From Gnetum montanum (lineage: Eukaryota > Streptophyta > Gnetopsida > Gnetales > Gnetaceae): 64,000 nt of DNA. The position numbers and the translations under genes were made by a program. Of this stretch, positions 35,034 to 47,570 are shown piece by piece. The stretch lies in assembly GCA_015680685.1 (NCBI GenBank), contig MNCI01004112.1, positions 181,403-245,402 on the forward strand, in the 5' to 3' direction. Below the pieces are notes generated by a model. That model did not search any database and was not told where the DNA came from. It saw only the letters and a list, made by a program, of their open reading frames with translations. Every line of letters begins with the position of its first letter. Position 1 is the stretch's first letter.

Positions 35034-35462
35034 TGATGAGCGATGAGTAGACCCTATATGCCCAACCATACGAGTCACTAAGTGTTCACATGTGATCCGG
35101 TCAAATTTTAGGGACTTATAGCCTTCTAAGCACACTAGTCTCTATGAAGTAAAACTAATCGTTGCAATCATTATCTTCCCAATTACACTTATGAAATGCA
35201 AAGGTATGGTTAAGTGCAACTAAGGCATCTGATTTTTATAATTTTTATGTTTTGTGGTGTTTTAAGTCACCTAAGGATAAATAATAATGAACAAAAATAA
35301 AATAATTAAATTGCTAATTTAATCTAACTAGCTACACCTGACTAATTCTAACATAAGCATTCATTTCCACTTTCTATACACATTTTGAACACATTTAATG
35401 CTACTGGGTTATCAAACATTACATGTTACTGGGACTACCAAGCGCCAAGCATGTGCTCAAAA
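35034..35462 (-). repeat. 5' LTR of element A, truncated
   Basis: Aligns with the low-coordinate half of the 3' LTR (4983 to about 5410), starting at the terminal TGATGAG. Homology stops near 35458-35465, where sequence encoding a CCR4-like nuclease begins. The promoter half and outer TSD are missing. Confidence 0.8.
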
Positions 35463-36430
35463 TTTGGATGCTAATGTCTCGTGCCTACAAGAAGTCTTGC
35501 CATGGGAATTTCTATACAAATTTCAACCAAACGTGGGAAAGATGGGATACAAAGGTATTTATAAGAAATAAGGTTCTTGTAGAAGTTCTTCTTTTAAGCC
35601 ATACAAATTAACCTATTGTAGAAATCACAACATGTATGGTTGCACATTCTTTTATAAAGAAGCTAAGCTTGAATTAGTATAAATGTTTGAATGAAGTTTA
35701 GAAGATATGATTTTTGAAATTCCAAAACTTTAAATCATGGGAAAGAAAGAATGGTCAAGCTTCTAGAGAAGCCACATTGCTTTGGTAGTGATACTAAAAA
35801 TCAAATTATTAGAAAAATGTGTATGCATGATTACTACACATTTAATTGCTAAATCAACATGTCTAGATGTTAGATTGTGCTAAGGAGCATACTTGATTAA
35901 GCAAATAGAGAAAAGTTTGAAGAATAAGTTATTCCTAAGACATACTGACCCAATGCAAATTTTCCTCTATGGAGACTTCAATGCAAAAATTGGAAGTAGT
36001 GTTTATCAATTCTTAAAATATGGATGTGTAAAAGAATCCTTGGAAGATGAACTTGATTTGAAGAAGATGTTTTCATAAATTCAACATATAATTCCATTGG
36101 CCAATTCATACTCTACTTACTTTAAATCTTCAATAGATAAATTAGATCTTAGAATTCAAGAACATATGTTGTTGATGGATACTATTCATTAAGAACCATA
36201 CTTCAGTAATTACTCTACTATGATTAATGAATATGAGTCAACAACATTCTTCATTGAGACCCTAGGTTACATTTTGTACGATGTACTATTCTTCCAAGTT
36301 ACCAAGTTACTAGAGTTAATTTCAAAGAAAGAAGTTGAAAAGAAAAAAGATCAAGCCCTTCCATTGCAAACAAGACCATATAGTCATATATCACTCATGG
36401 TAGAACTACAATTTCTTACATAAATTCATA
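35453..36430 (+). pseudogene. CCR4-homolog-4-like nuclease fragment, copy 1
   Basis: Plus-strand translation, with a few stops, shows consecutive landmarks of plant endonuclease/exonuclease/phosphatase-family CCR4 homologs: NLDANVSCLQEV (Glu of the magnesium site), MGYKGIYKK, YGCTFFYKEAKLELV, YGDFNAKIGSSVYQFLKYG (Asp/Asn site), TFFIETLGYILYDVLFF (the TLDYIF region), and YSHISLMVELQF (the SDHxxLxxEF end; Asp reads Ser). The functional gene family removes poly(A) or acts on RNA. The N-terminal third is missing and the remainder is continuous without introns, suggesting a processed copy. The 5' end fuses with the element A LTR. Confidence 0.7.
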
Positions 36431-37465
36431 AGGTTGATCAAGATCAAGAAGTATCTTAACCTTACTTTTATTTGACTTTCATAATTTTCTTTATTTTTTA
36501 GTTTATATTTTAAGTAGATAAGTAAAATATCTAAGGAAATGTAAGTTGAAAATATGGATTTTTCCTACCTTCCCCTGGATAACCAAATATGAGTTGCACT
36601 TTGTCTAACCCTGGTTAGGACTAGTGATTGATGGTTGGTAGATTTTAAATTTAACTCTTGTCATTATCTTAGAAAATGAGGTAAGTATTGATAAAATAAT
36701 ATTTGATACTTATATAAATTCTTCTCACATATATTTTTCTTATAGAATAAGTAAGAGAACTTAAGATAAACAACTTCAAGCCCAAAGAAGACATCAAAAT
36801 ATGTGAGCATATGAGCATAAAAAAAAGCATTGGAGCTAGAAAAAGATACTAAATGTGGACTCGTTTGAGGATGAACAAAACCTAAGGGGAATATATAGTG
36901 TCACCATTCCCAAATGGTGCTACTCCATAACTAAGATGAAACCTCTTCATTAAAAATTTTATCATTATCGTAACAAGACCTGAAAGGGGAGTTTTGATTA
37001 AAACCTAAAAAAGCATGTTGTAATAACAGAGATATTACTTGAGGTGATCTTTTAGGGCTTGACCTAAGGTATTTATACCTAGAGATTAGGAATCCTATTA
37101 GCATAAAGTTGTACAGCCGATAAAGACAAGTAACATGTGCCAAGTGAAGTAGGACAAGAAGAGGACTAGCCATCCTTTTTGGCAAGTGATAGGCCTAATC
37201 ATGGTGGCTGTGCTAGATTACCTTTAAGGGATAGATGCCGAAAGAAGAAAACCCCAAGGAACACTCTCAAAGCATGATCCAAATACACTATTCTACATTA
37301 ATAAAGCATTCTTCTCTTTTTCTACATTTTTTCTATTATTTTCTCTACGCTTAATGTTGAATGTTACATATATTTGACATCTTCCACATTATCATCTTAT
37401 GTCAAATATCTAATATAATGTATATTTAATGTTTTCCATGACATCCAGGAATAAGATGTCACTAA
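36431..37465 (+). repeat. Repeated sequence downstream of the CCR4-like fragment
   Basis: No gene. The whole stretch recurs in inverted orientation at about 50600-51560, in the same order relative to the CCR4-like fragment. Shared blocks include the GACTAGT(G/T)ATTGATGGTTGGTAGA-type segment, the 'ggtatttatacc' block, and the region ending CATGACAT...AATAAGATGTCA. It is therefore part of a dispersed repeat that carries the nuclease fragment. Confidence 0.65.
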
Positions 37466-37659
37466 GTGGAGATTAAAGATTAGCTTTACATTATCTTGAG
37501 ATACGATTCTATAATAGAAAGTTAAAGTTTAGATTTATGGATAAATCTCATGTGCTACATAAGCTAATTAAGGTAAGCTTATTTTAAAGACCCAGTATCC
37601 CAAGATGTTATAGCATTAATTCATAGAAGCTTTTGTTATTAGCTATGTAAGATTTGAAA

Positions 37660-38225
37660 AGAAGATGAGCTTTGTAAAATCAAAATTTGGTTCTACAAAT
37701 GAGCTTTAAAATGATTCTACAATCCATGTCAACTCTTAGTCTAGAATAGGTTCATAAAATCAAAATTTAATTCTAAGAATAAAAGCTAAATTAATTCTAC
37801 AGTCCACATTGTAAGTGCTTAAAAAAAGCATTGATTTTCGACTTTTCCACATTGATTCTTATATTACAAAGGTACAAGAATCAAAAAGTGGTTCTACGAA
37901 TTTGTTCTATAAGGCTTCTGAAAATTTTGTTCTACCATATCATCAATTAAGATAGAGCACAAAAATGAAATGAGCTCGTAGAACCAAAAATGAGTTCTAT
38001 AAGAAAACTCATTTTTAGTTCTGCCAACCAGAATTTCAAATAGAGGCATGTTCTATTAAGAAGAGAAGTAGTGCAATTCATAGAATGAAAAATTTAGTTC
38101 TATGAGAAAGCTTCAAAATGGTTCTATCAACCATGTCAACTTTTGTACAATATGAGCTTGGAGAACTAAAAATTAGCTCTATAAGAAATCCTAGAAATAG
38201 GTCTACAAGCTACACCATCACTATA
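37660..38225. repeat. Degenerate tandem repeat of ~80-110 bp units
   Basis: About six units with shared words: GAGCTT-, AAAATYANAATTTRGTTCTA, AAGCTTNAAAATGGTTCTA and CCATGTCAACT. First unit begins near 37665, last ends near 38220. No coding potential. Confidence 0.55.
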
Positions 38226-38229
38226 AAGT

Positions 38230-39780
38230 ACAATGTATAAAGAAAATAGAAGGAAAAGAAAGAACCTCAATTCATAGAAAAAAATTAGTAATACTTCATA
38301 TAGTATAACTAAAAATATTCACAAAAGATTTTATCTTCTTTGGTTTTCTTATTCATATTTGATCGTCTTATTGTTAACATTAACTTAAATTTTTTTATCT
38401 TTCATTTCATTTTTTTTCTATCTTTACCTTTAACACTGCTTTTCTTTGTCATAACATCTTTTTTTCTTAAATAATAAAGGAAAAACATTTAAAAACTATC
38501 TTTCACAATGACAAAAGTTACAAGAATTAAGAAAATTATAATAAGTAATTAGTTGAATGTAAATTTTTTAACCTATTTGCAATGCTAATTCTTATTTATG
38601 ATTTAAAAATAAGTTTTAATAAAAAACATCTATAAAAATCAAATGACATTGAAATAGATTTCATATACTTAATGAAACCAATAAGACTAGCAATTTGCTA
38701 CTCAACACTCTAAAAAATTGACGATATATTTAATAACATGACAAAACATAAAACTTTATAATATTATTTAAATCGGACATCAACATCTAGTGTTCACTTA
38801 CAAATAATCAATATTGCATTCCTATGTATAAATGATCCTATATAAAGGGCATGTTATATCATTAATGCATTAATCAACTCAAAAAAAAAACAAAAGAAAG
38901 AAAGAATAGTACCTATTACAAATGGCTTTTACATCATATTATTTAACCATAAAATGAAACTTCAATTACAAGGAAGGTAATCCAAAATCTGCACAAACAC
39001 CTATGGCGATGTAAGATCAACTAGTGACTTATATACATCATCAAGAAGAACATTACTATAAAAGGAAATTATAAATTTCTATTCACAAGATTGTAACTTT
39101 ACATTTTGAAAATTAATAGAAATTTTAGCATCAATAAAAGAAGTTAGAAGTTTTTAGAATCTTCCATAGGAAAATGATAATTCTAGAAAAAATTAATTCT
39201 TTTAATAAAATTCTCATGTAGCCATAGTTCAACCACCCACTTATTAAAAATGATATCTTGTAAAATCAGTACAAGATAAAAATTAAGATGTAACTATCTT
39301 ACTCTAATTTCATTTCTTAAGGGGTTTGTCATAATCAAAACTAATTTCTATACTAAGACAAGATGTCATGATTTCAACTCAAAGTCATCATTAATTATCC
39401 TCTACTTCTGCAAGTTAATTATCATATAATAATCAAATACAATATGATGGCATAATAATTATCAAAGATATTAAAACTAAAACTAAAATAAAAAATTTAT
39501 TATGTTTATAAATTTTGGCTATTTTAATATCATTAAGAAAATTATCTATACTTTTAAAAAATAATAGAAATAGCTAAAAATGATTTTGTATTTAAATTTT
39601 TCTTATTCACAATCCTTGCCTAATACTCTTTAGTTAAAAGAATACCTAAAAACATTTATCAACATAACAATTTTTTTACATTAAACAAATACAATTTATA
39701 ATCTCATAATAAAAATTATTTAATAAATCCAAAAAAAGAAAAAAGGTATAAAAATATATATATAAAGTTATTAAAGATAG
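38230..39780. other. AT-rich stretch without recognisable gene
   Basis: Very AT-rich; only short ORFs. Nothing identified on either strand. Confidence 0.5.
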
Positions 39781-40313
39781 GTTTTTTATAACAACATTGC
39801 CTCGACATTGTCTGGCATCCCAAGAAATTCCCTTAGATCCATTGGATTTGAGGCAAAAGACTTGGGGACTATGCCTCCAAGCAAGCAATGCATTCACTTC
39901 ACCATCTAGAAGGTAATAAACAATGCTGCAAATCCTCATAAGTCATGTATACACCTTTAGGAGAACATCTATGACTTCAAACGAGGTTAATCAGGAAAGA
40001 AAATAATACTATAGACATCATCAGTGAGAGATAAAAATGTATCAACAAGGGTTAACTTATTTCCAAATCCTTTAAAATTTGGTATAAGGTTCAATGTAAA
40101 TCCACACCTCAACTATCCAATCTAGGTTATCCTACATATTTATGATTTCCACTAAATCAAATCCTAGGTAGTTTTATTAATAGAAAGATGATAAGATAAA
40201 TAAAGTAGTTTTCCTAACACTTGAGTGCCACAAAAAAATGGCTCAAAGTGTTCCATGATCCCCAAATCATGAAAAGGAGCTAGAAAAAACTAATAACCTT
40301 AAGAACCTTTTAA
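39781..40313 (-). repeat. Possible LTR relic
   Basis: On the minus strand, AAGGGAGAAT (PPT-like) at about 40310-40320 precedes TGTTAAAAGG, as at the start of many LTRs. With element D removed, the CCR4-carrying repeat (50439-51900, minus) would run directly into this. No partner LTR is in the window, so this is tentative. Confidence 0.25.
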
Positions 40314-40367
40314 CAATTCTCCCTTACACAAAAGAAACAACAACATCAGAGTCTAAGATAAGCTTTG

Positions 40368-40372
40368 AAAGT
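40368..40372. repeat. Target site duplication, left copy (element D)
   Basis: AAAGT, identical to 50434-50438 after the 3' LTR. Confidence 0.95.
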
Positions 40373-40749
40373 TGATGAGCTACGATATCGAGGCCACGAT
40401 ATCGCATCCGGGAGATCGGAGCCTTCCAAGAGATATCAAACATCTGATAGCAAGGACCATCTTGTCACCTGTAAATAAGAGGTGGGTGCACTTGGTTTGG
40501 TAATAGTTCATTAATTAGTCTTAGTCCTTACCTGAACTCTTGCCTTTTTTCCTTCTCAGAGTTAGAATTATTTCTGAGTGCCCGTAGTAGGAGTCATAAA
40601 GTGATCAAATCTTTATTTGAGCATTGTATACCTGAGCACACCTTGTGGCTGAAAATAAAGATGAACTTTGTGATAAACCTTGTAGCATTCAGAATCTCTT
40701 ATTTAATGTTATTTATAGTTATTTATTGCTTTCCTTAGTTATTAATGTG

Positions 40750-40781
<32 letters not shown>

Positions 40782-41223
40782 GTTAACTCCCCCAAGTAAG
40801 CACACTTAATATGACCACTTCGAGCATGCGTGGAACACTTGGTAACCCAGTAATGATTAGTGTTTGGTAATCCCAGTAGTGTTGCACTGGTTTAGGATGT
40901 GTACGGCAAGTGGGAATGAATGCTAGTGTTAGGACTAGTTAGAGCATAGTAGATTAGTTAAATTGAATTAGTTACTTAATTAGCTCACTTCTCCCTTTGT
41001 AGCACCAGTACATAAAACATTAGAAAATATATAAAAATCATCTACCTCAAGTTTACTTAACCATACAATCATGCTATACAAGTAAGCTTGGGAAGACAAC
41101 AATTGACTAACCCATCTAGGTTATATAAAGGTGCATAAGCACTTAGTCCTTGGAATTCAACTGGATCGTGTGTGTACACTTGTATTCGTATTGTTGAGCA
41201 TAGGGATACCTTGCTGCTCATCA
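40373..41223 (+). repeat. 5' LTR of element D
   Basis: 851 bp, TGATGAGC...GCTCATCA: 8-bp inverted terminal repeats. U3 has several GATATC-type palindromes (40383-40390, 40397-40404, near 40432). TATA-like GTAAATAA is at 40471-40478. A TC microsatellite (27 nt) is at 40751-40777. Confidence 0.95.
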
Positions 41224-41224
41224 T

Positions 41225-41241
41225 TGGCACATTGCCAAGGA
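41225..41241 (+). other. Primer binding site of element D
   Basis: TTGGCACATTGCCAAGGA follows the LTR; it resembles the tRNA-Asp type PBS with substitutions and one missing base. Confidence 0.65.
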
Positions 41242-41359
41242 CTTTGTTGTTTGTGCACTAGCTAGAACTTAGGAAATCTTCCCATCGTTGGAACGAACCC
41301 TTAGGGTTGGTTATCTTACAATTATTGAAATGAAAAGTATTGCACACTAATAGACAATT

Positions 41360-43640
41360 ATGTCTCCTTCTTCTTACAAGAGTGTTTTACCACCTAGGTC
41401 TGATACAGGGAATAATCGGAGGCATAGTACAAATGATAATCTGCCAGTCGTCCAACAGTTTCGTGCGGTATACGTTCATCCCGATGAGTATATACCAAAC
41501 TTTACCTTTATCCCCCACCAAGATGAACAACTGTGTTGGTGTAATTTAGAAGGTAACATAGTGTTATCTCCTAATCGCTCAGTCCTGGGCATGCTCCTTC
41601 ATGATCTCACATGAATTGGTATGCAGCACCTATAGGTAGAAAATGTTGTGCATGATCACGACTTGAGATAGTATCAACCCATGGAGGCACAACATCAAAG
41701 GGATCAACAATAGGAGAGATGTTATGAATCCATGAAGAGGAAGTTGTCTCAAAATTTCCCATATGTCATAGGTGAAAATGAGGGTGGTGAACTTGCCTCA
41801 AGAAGTCTCCCACACAATGATGTTCCTCCTGTTGACTTCAGTCAAGGGGTGGTGTATCGAAATCTTCACTCAACTATCCATAACCTAGATTTTGATATTG
41901 ATAGACACAAAGGATCTGAAAAAGGAACACAAACACATGACAAAGATGGACATTCTGATCGTAACTGCGATCAAGGCTACGACCACCGAAGAGAAGGAAG
42001 TAAGCACCATCATGGTGACGATCCTTCTTCTTCTTCACCTTCATCATCTCCTCCACCCTCTCCTTGAGGATCTAGATGCAGTCGCAAGGAAAAAGGCCCT
42101 AAGGATAATGGTAAGTGAAATAGGAATCATAGACAAAGCAGCCGAGAAAGGGGATGAGGTCATTCTAGAGAAACTCATCATGAAAGAAGGGAGAGTAGGG
42201 AACAACATAGGCATCATATATGCCATATATAGTACAATCACAATGAACCCCTACTCACTACCTGAAGTATACTAGATATAACTGAGGCTGTTAGAATCCC
42301 AACAAGGCACCAAAAAGATAGTAGGATTAAAAGATTGAACATGAACAATATCCCACAATTTGAAGGGAGATACAATGCTAATCCTCAAAATCATTTGCAA
42401 ACATTTCACGATGCATGTGATTTGCAAAACATAGAAAACAAGTGGCAAAAATTCAAGTTGTTTCCATGGACACTGATCAAGGAAGCGGAAAGCTAGTACC
42501 AGTCGTTAGAATAGGAGTCCATTCACCGATGGAGTACCATGTTAGAACTATTCAATGATAAGTATCAAACGTACTCACGAGTGTCCAACCTATGAAAGAA
42601 AATCCAAGGATGGAAACAAGGAGGACATGAACCCTTGGATGCTTCAATGGGCTAATATTATGCACTATTACATTATTTCCCAAGCCATGGTTACTTGCAA
42701 AGGAAAAAACTACGTCATCTTGTAGATGGGCTTAGGCACAAATGCAAAGAACCCTTAGGACTTATGCCCAAGGAAGGCTATCTGAGCTTAGGGCCCATCA
42801 AGTACAAATATTTTTGAAGCAAGTTGCTAAAGAAGAAGGTGAGTTAAGGAAAAGAGAGAGTGAAGAAGAATATAACAGATATCCTTCCCTCCGAAAGAAG
42901 GGAGTTAGATTTTGTGAGGATGAAGAAGGGTCACCACTTAAAGAGATGGTGAATAGGAAAACCTTGCCCATTCAAAAACTTGCATCAAAAGTATTGGAAA
43001 AGGTGGACCAAATTTGGGACTCCCTAGATAATAGATTTCAAATAGTTCTCAAAATAGTAGAGGAGTCTAGAGAGGAAGGTAGTCATCGAGAAAGGATAAA
43101 AAAGAGAGAAGTTGAATATCCATGTAACAAAGGAAAGGGCAAAGCTGCCATCATTGAAAAGGTTGTGGATTAAGATACAGAAAATGATGGTGGATGTGGG
43201 ATATGCCAATATGACCATCCTAAGAGATGCTACCCTGTAATCTCACATCTGCAAGAGTTTCGGGTATATGCACTCAACCCATGATTAAACAGAAGGCAAA
43301 CACCCTGAAGGTTATCTTATCCCCAAGGTAACCCAAGGCAGTTCCACCAACCCTTGATGTATTATCCAAGTGGAACTCCACCACAACCAAATGAGCAGTA
43401 TCAACAGTGGCAACACCCACAATCATGGGGAATGCCACCACCACATCAATAGTACCCTTACCATCAACCTGACCTGTATAGATACTACGTGCAACAGCCA
43501 ATCTTTCCATGTGACTCTACTAGTCACGTTGCTCCCTAACCTTACTAGCAAATCCATGAGTACTATAGAACTCCTTCTCCTAGGGGTGATGTTTCACAAA
43601 CATACTATCCTTCTCATCTAGCTACATCTCTTCTACCCTT
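41360..43640 (+). pseudogene. Element D gag
   Basis: From ATG at 41360 (MSPSSYKSVLPPRSDTGNN). Segments: YIPNFTFIPHQDEQLCW and NLEGNIVLSPNRSVLGML (N-terminal); a capsid-like part at 42330-42720 (QFEGRYNANPQNHLQTFHDA, later WSTMLELFNDKYQTYS); a charged tail ORF at 42742-43173 (YPSLRKKGVRFCEDEEG, EYPCNKGKGKAAIIEKVVD) followed by CGICQYDHPKRCYPVISH, a Cys/His segment that may act as a nucleocapsid knuckle; then a Pro/Gln/Tyr-rich stretch. Stops and at least two frame changes. Confidence 0.8.
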
Positions 43641-43809
43641 AACTCCATTACCACCTGCTCCAGCCATGCAAGGTGAGCTCCCTACTTAGTCGCAGCAATG
43701 TAATGCTATAAGGGCTATTAATCCTCATTCTACTATTGGTTTAGACAACTGTGTAAAAAAGATACCTTTCTTTAGGACCAACAGTCCAACCAAGTCCTTA
43801 CAGTCATAA

Positions 43810-44440
43810 GTGGCTAACTCTCCAAAGGCCTTACCATCATCCAAAACTTCGAAACTCCCTTCAAATCAAAGGCCACATTCAACGCACACAGTCATGTTGA
43901 CACATGTCATTACCGATTGGATTAAGGCTGGACATCTTCCTAGGAAATTCTCTGATCCTGGGAGTCCTCTTATATATTTACAAATCCCTGGGAATGAACC
44001 TTGCAAGGCTCTTTTGGATTTAAGTTCTGACATCAACTTAATCTCTCAAGAAATGTACAAAGCCTGGAACCTACCTCCACTAAAAAAGAGTAACATTCAT
44101 TTAGAGCTAGCTGACCAATCCATCACTGTCCCATTAGGACTAGTGTAGGACATTGTTACCACTGTTTATAGATGGTCGTATCCAATCGACTTCCTAGTCA
44201 TTCAAGTCAACAACTGTAAGGAGTACTTCCCTATCATAATGGAAAGAGCATGGATAAGTACAATTGATGCATGCCTAGGAATACGTGATCTTTCGCTAGA
44301 GATATCAAAGGAAAATATGCTTGGAAAGATCGAGAAGAACAAAGTTCCGTGCATCGCATATAGTGACATAGGGTGTAGTTGTGTGCAGAAGTTCTGGTTT
44401 GTACAACGTTTAACATTTCCTGCATGCAACCAGTGTGCAT
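43810..44440 (+). pseudogene. Element D protease
   Basis: ORF 43810-44148 contains IPGNEPCKALLDLSSDINLI (active-site region; canonical D-[ST]-G reads DLS) and SNIHLELADQSITVPLGLV (flap region). After one stop the frame continues with YPIDFLVIQVNN and MERAWISTIDACLGIRDLSL. The active-site change would abolish catalysis. The following linker (44441-44700) matches that of element A on either side of element C's insertion. Confidence 0.75.
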
Positions 44441-44697
44441 AAGTAACTAACATACAAAGATGCCTGTATGTGGCAGCCACAAGACAAGAAGGCACCCAGT
44501 GGCTGATAGCTGACCAAGAGAGCAACTCAACTATATGCATGGAACCAACTAAGGGTTTGACTTACGCTTACATTAATAGCATAGACACATTAGAGCAATT
44601 CCATCACCAACTTCCAAGTCTTGACATTGAAAATATCAACTAGGGGAAGCAGGAAATCCCCAACAACTTTAAGTAAGAGCCCCTGGAGTTAAAATCA

Positions 44698-45700
44698 TTG
44701 CCCACTGGTATGGAATACACATTTCTCAAAAATGGAAAACTAGTAATTATTAATGCTAAGCTTTCCCCTCAACAAAAAGAGAGGCTGCTAAAAATGATGA
44801 ACAAATGGTCGAAAGCCTTTGCTTGGTCATATCCCAAATTAACTAAAATAAACACTAGGATATTCCAACATAGAATTTACATTGACCCCTCCATGAAGCC
44901 TCGATGACAACTGTAGAGGCGATTGAACATAAAGCTTAAGCAAGTGGTTAAAGAAGAAATTTAACAGCTTCTAAAAGCTGGGTTCATCTACCCCATTGCT
45001 GATAGGTAATGGGTTAGTCCATTAGTTATTGTGCCCAAAAAGGGAGGTAAATGGAGGGTGTGTATAGACTTTAGGCTACTAAACATGGCAACATTCAAAG
45101 ACCACTTTCCATTTCCATTCATCAACCAAGTCTTAGACACCATTGCAGGACATTGCTACTATAGTTTTCTGGATGGGTACAATGGATACAACCAAATCCA
45201 AATAGCACTAGAATACCAAACCAAGACCACATTCACAAGTCCTTGAGGGACATTTTCATACANACCAAGACCACATTCACAAGTCCTTGAGGGACATTTT
45301 CATACAAAAAAATAACATTTGGCTTGTGTAATGCTCTTGCAATGTTTCAACATTTGGTTCTAAGTATATTTCAGTAGCAAATAGGAAATGTTGTGGAGGT
45401 CTTCATGGATGACTTGTCCACCTACGAAGCGAACTTTGATCAATCCTTAGACTAATTACAACAAGTACTAAAGTGATGTGTTGAAATCAATTTAAGGCTC
45501 AACTGGCAAAAAAGCCATTTAATGGTCCAAGAAGGTGTAGTATTAGGGCATAAGATTTTACAAATAGGGATAGAGGTAGACCCTAAAAAGATTAAAGTCA
45601 TCCAAAGAATCACACGTCTACCTAAAACTATAAAAGACATCTAATCATTCCTTGGACACATTGGCTATTATAGAAGATTCATAGAGAACTTTTCAAGGGT
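44698..45700 (+). pseudogene. Element D reverse transcriptase, with assembly break
   Basis: PTGMEYTFLKNGKLVIINAK (N-terminal), SPLVIVPKKGGKWRVCIDFR, LNMATFKDHFPFPFINQVL, YYSFLDGYNGYNQIQI, then catalytic FMDD at 45402-45413 (EVFMDDLST). The stretch 45220-45306 is a 43-bp sequence repeated on both sides of a single N (45263), probably an unmerged contig join inside the RT. Other stops (for example at 44905, 45009) are independent of that. Confidence 0.85.
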
Positions 45701-46310
45701 TGCAAAGCCATTGGTTGAATTAAGAAAAAAGGATGTACCTTTTGAATGGACCAAAGAATGTGAGTTAGCTGTTCAAACTTTAAAATAGAAGCTTGTAGAA
45801 ACACCTATTCTACAAGCTCCTGACTGGCCTAGACTATTCCATATAATGACTGATGCGTCCAACTTTGCTTTAGGAGCTGTACTTACATAGTTAGATGACC
45901 AGAAATGATCTTATTACATTCATTGTGCAAGTCGAAGTATTGCTGGTGCACAACTCAACTACACCACAATGGAAAAGTAATTAATGGTTATGGTGTTTGC
46001 ACTAGATAAGTTTAGGTACTATGTATTGAGCTCTAAGGTATTTGTACACACAAACCATAGTGCAATTTGGTTCCTACTGAATAAACCAATGGTGAGCCCT
46101 GACATCATACGATGGCTCGTAATCTTACAAGAGTTTGATCTTATGATGATAGATCATAAAGGCACCGAGAATGTTGTTGCTGATCATTTATCTTGGTTAA
46201 TATGGGACAACAAAAAGGATGAATATCCACTTTCTAATCACTTTCCTGATAAATTTTTCTTTGCAGGTGTAGTAAATAATCAATTAACCATGGAAATAAA
46301 TTAGTATAGT
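45701..46310 (+). pseudogene. Element D RNase H
   Basis: KDVPFEWTKECELAVQTL leads in. Then MTDASNFALGAVL (catalytic Asp), LNYTTMEKXLMVMVFALDKF (catalytic Glu region), VFVHTNHSAIWFLLNKP (normally TDH; here TNH), IIRWLVILQEFDLMMIDHKG and ENVVADHLSWL. Asp-to-Asn in TDH would impair catalysis. Athila-type. Broken by stops. Confidence 0.8.
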
Positions 46311-46379
46311 AGCATTATTACCTATCTCCTTACACAAGAAACACCACAAGAGCTAGATGTTAAAAAGAAATAGCAATTT

Positions 46380-47570
46380 CTTCACTGAGGAAAATATTTC
46401 ATGGAAATCAATGGATATCTTTATATGGTATGTCCCGATGGCTTGGTCCGATGGTGTGTTCCCGATGTAGATCAATTACAAGTTCTCCAAGATGCTCATG
46501 AGGGTCCTTGTGGGGGTCATTATGCTAGGAGAAAAATAGCCATTAAAATCTTGCTTGTAGGATATTATTGGCCTACATTGTTTTGGGACACTCATCATTT
46601 CATCCAATCTTGTGAGTGTTTCCAATGTTATGGGGGAATGACTCCTAGGATGGAGAATCTACAACAATGGATTCAACCTTTAGAACCCTTCAACATATGG
46701 GGAATTGATTTTATGGAGCCTATTACACCAATGTCCAATGGAAAATCTTACATTGTCATTGCCATTAACTACTTTACAAAATGGGTAGAAGCAGCTGTTG
46801 TTATTGACTGTACATTATCTATCATTGCATGATTTGTTCAACAACAAATCGTTAATATGTTTGGTGTGCCTCGTGCACTTATTTCCGATAATGATACACA
46901 TTTTATGGGTGCAAATTTTTGAAAGTTGATGCAATGCTTAGGAGTTGAACACAAATTGACTACATCATACTACCCTCAAGCGAATGGTCAAGCCAAAGTA
47001 ACCAATAGGATAATTACAAAAATATTGATAAGAACCATTAGCAAATATAGGCAAGACTAGAGCACCAAACTGAACGATGCTCTTTGGGCATACCGCTCCA
47101 CATGGAAACTCCCTATAGGCTACTCTCCCTATGAGTTAGTGTACGAAAAACTCCCAAAACTTCCTATTCAAGCAAAACTTCGTACACTATCTACGGTGTG
47201 TGATCTCAACCTTGACCTTAATATAGCACTAAAAGAATGGTTAATGAACCTTAACCTACTAGATGAGAACTGATTAGTCACCCTGTCATCTAATGAACTG
47301 CACAAGGCTTTTAATAAATGACATCATGACCTGAAAATTAGAAAAGTTAAGTACCAACTAGGAGAAAAGGTTCTTTAATGAAACCCAACACACATGCCAC
47401 AACGCACTAAATTTCAAATGCTATGGGAAGGACCTTATATTATTCATGCAACTTTTTCTTCAGGAGCCATGATGATTTACAAACCTGATAGCCCAGATAA
47501 GAAATTGTTGGTCCACATCCAACAAACCAAACCTTTCCATGAGCCTAGAACAGCCAATACCAATACTACC
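46380..47570 (+). pseudogene. Element D integrase
   Basis: HHCC region in ORF 46401-46832 (LQDAHEGPCGGHYARRKIA, HHFIQSCECFQCYGG), DDE core (WGIDFMEPITPMSNGKSYI, NYFTKWVEAA, GVPRALISDNDTHFMGANF, then YYPQANGQA), connection with ALWAYRSTWKLPIGYSPYEL, and C-terminal GPY/F region (KFQMLWEGPYIIHATF) in ORF 47394-47651. At least five stops, including 46830-46832. Confidence 0.85.

Larger units (their letters stand above)
4983..35462 (-). mobile_element. Element A: Athila-like Ty3/gypsy element, split by element C
   Basis: In minus-strand order: truncated 5' LTR (about 35462-35034), PBS (35033-35013), gag (34873 to about 32400), protease and linker (to 31523), then, after the inserted element C, RT, RNase H and integrase (13728-11006), a spacer, an extra ORF (8935-6083), PPT and 3' LTR (5851-4983). 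The translation breaks off at 31523 in the protease/RT linker and resumes at 13728 where element D has the same stretch uninterrupted, so the halves are one element. Without C it would be about 12.7 kb. The PBS resembles the tRNA-Asp type usual for Athila/Tat. All genes carry stops. Confidence 0.85.
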
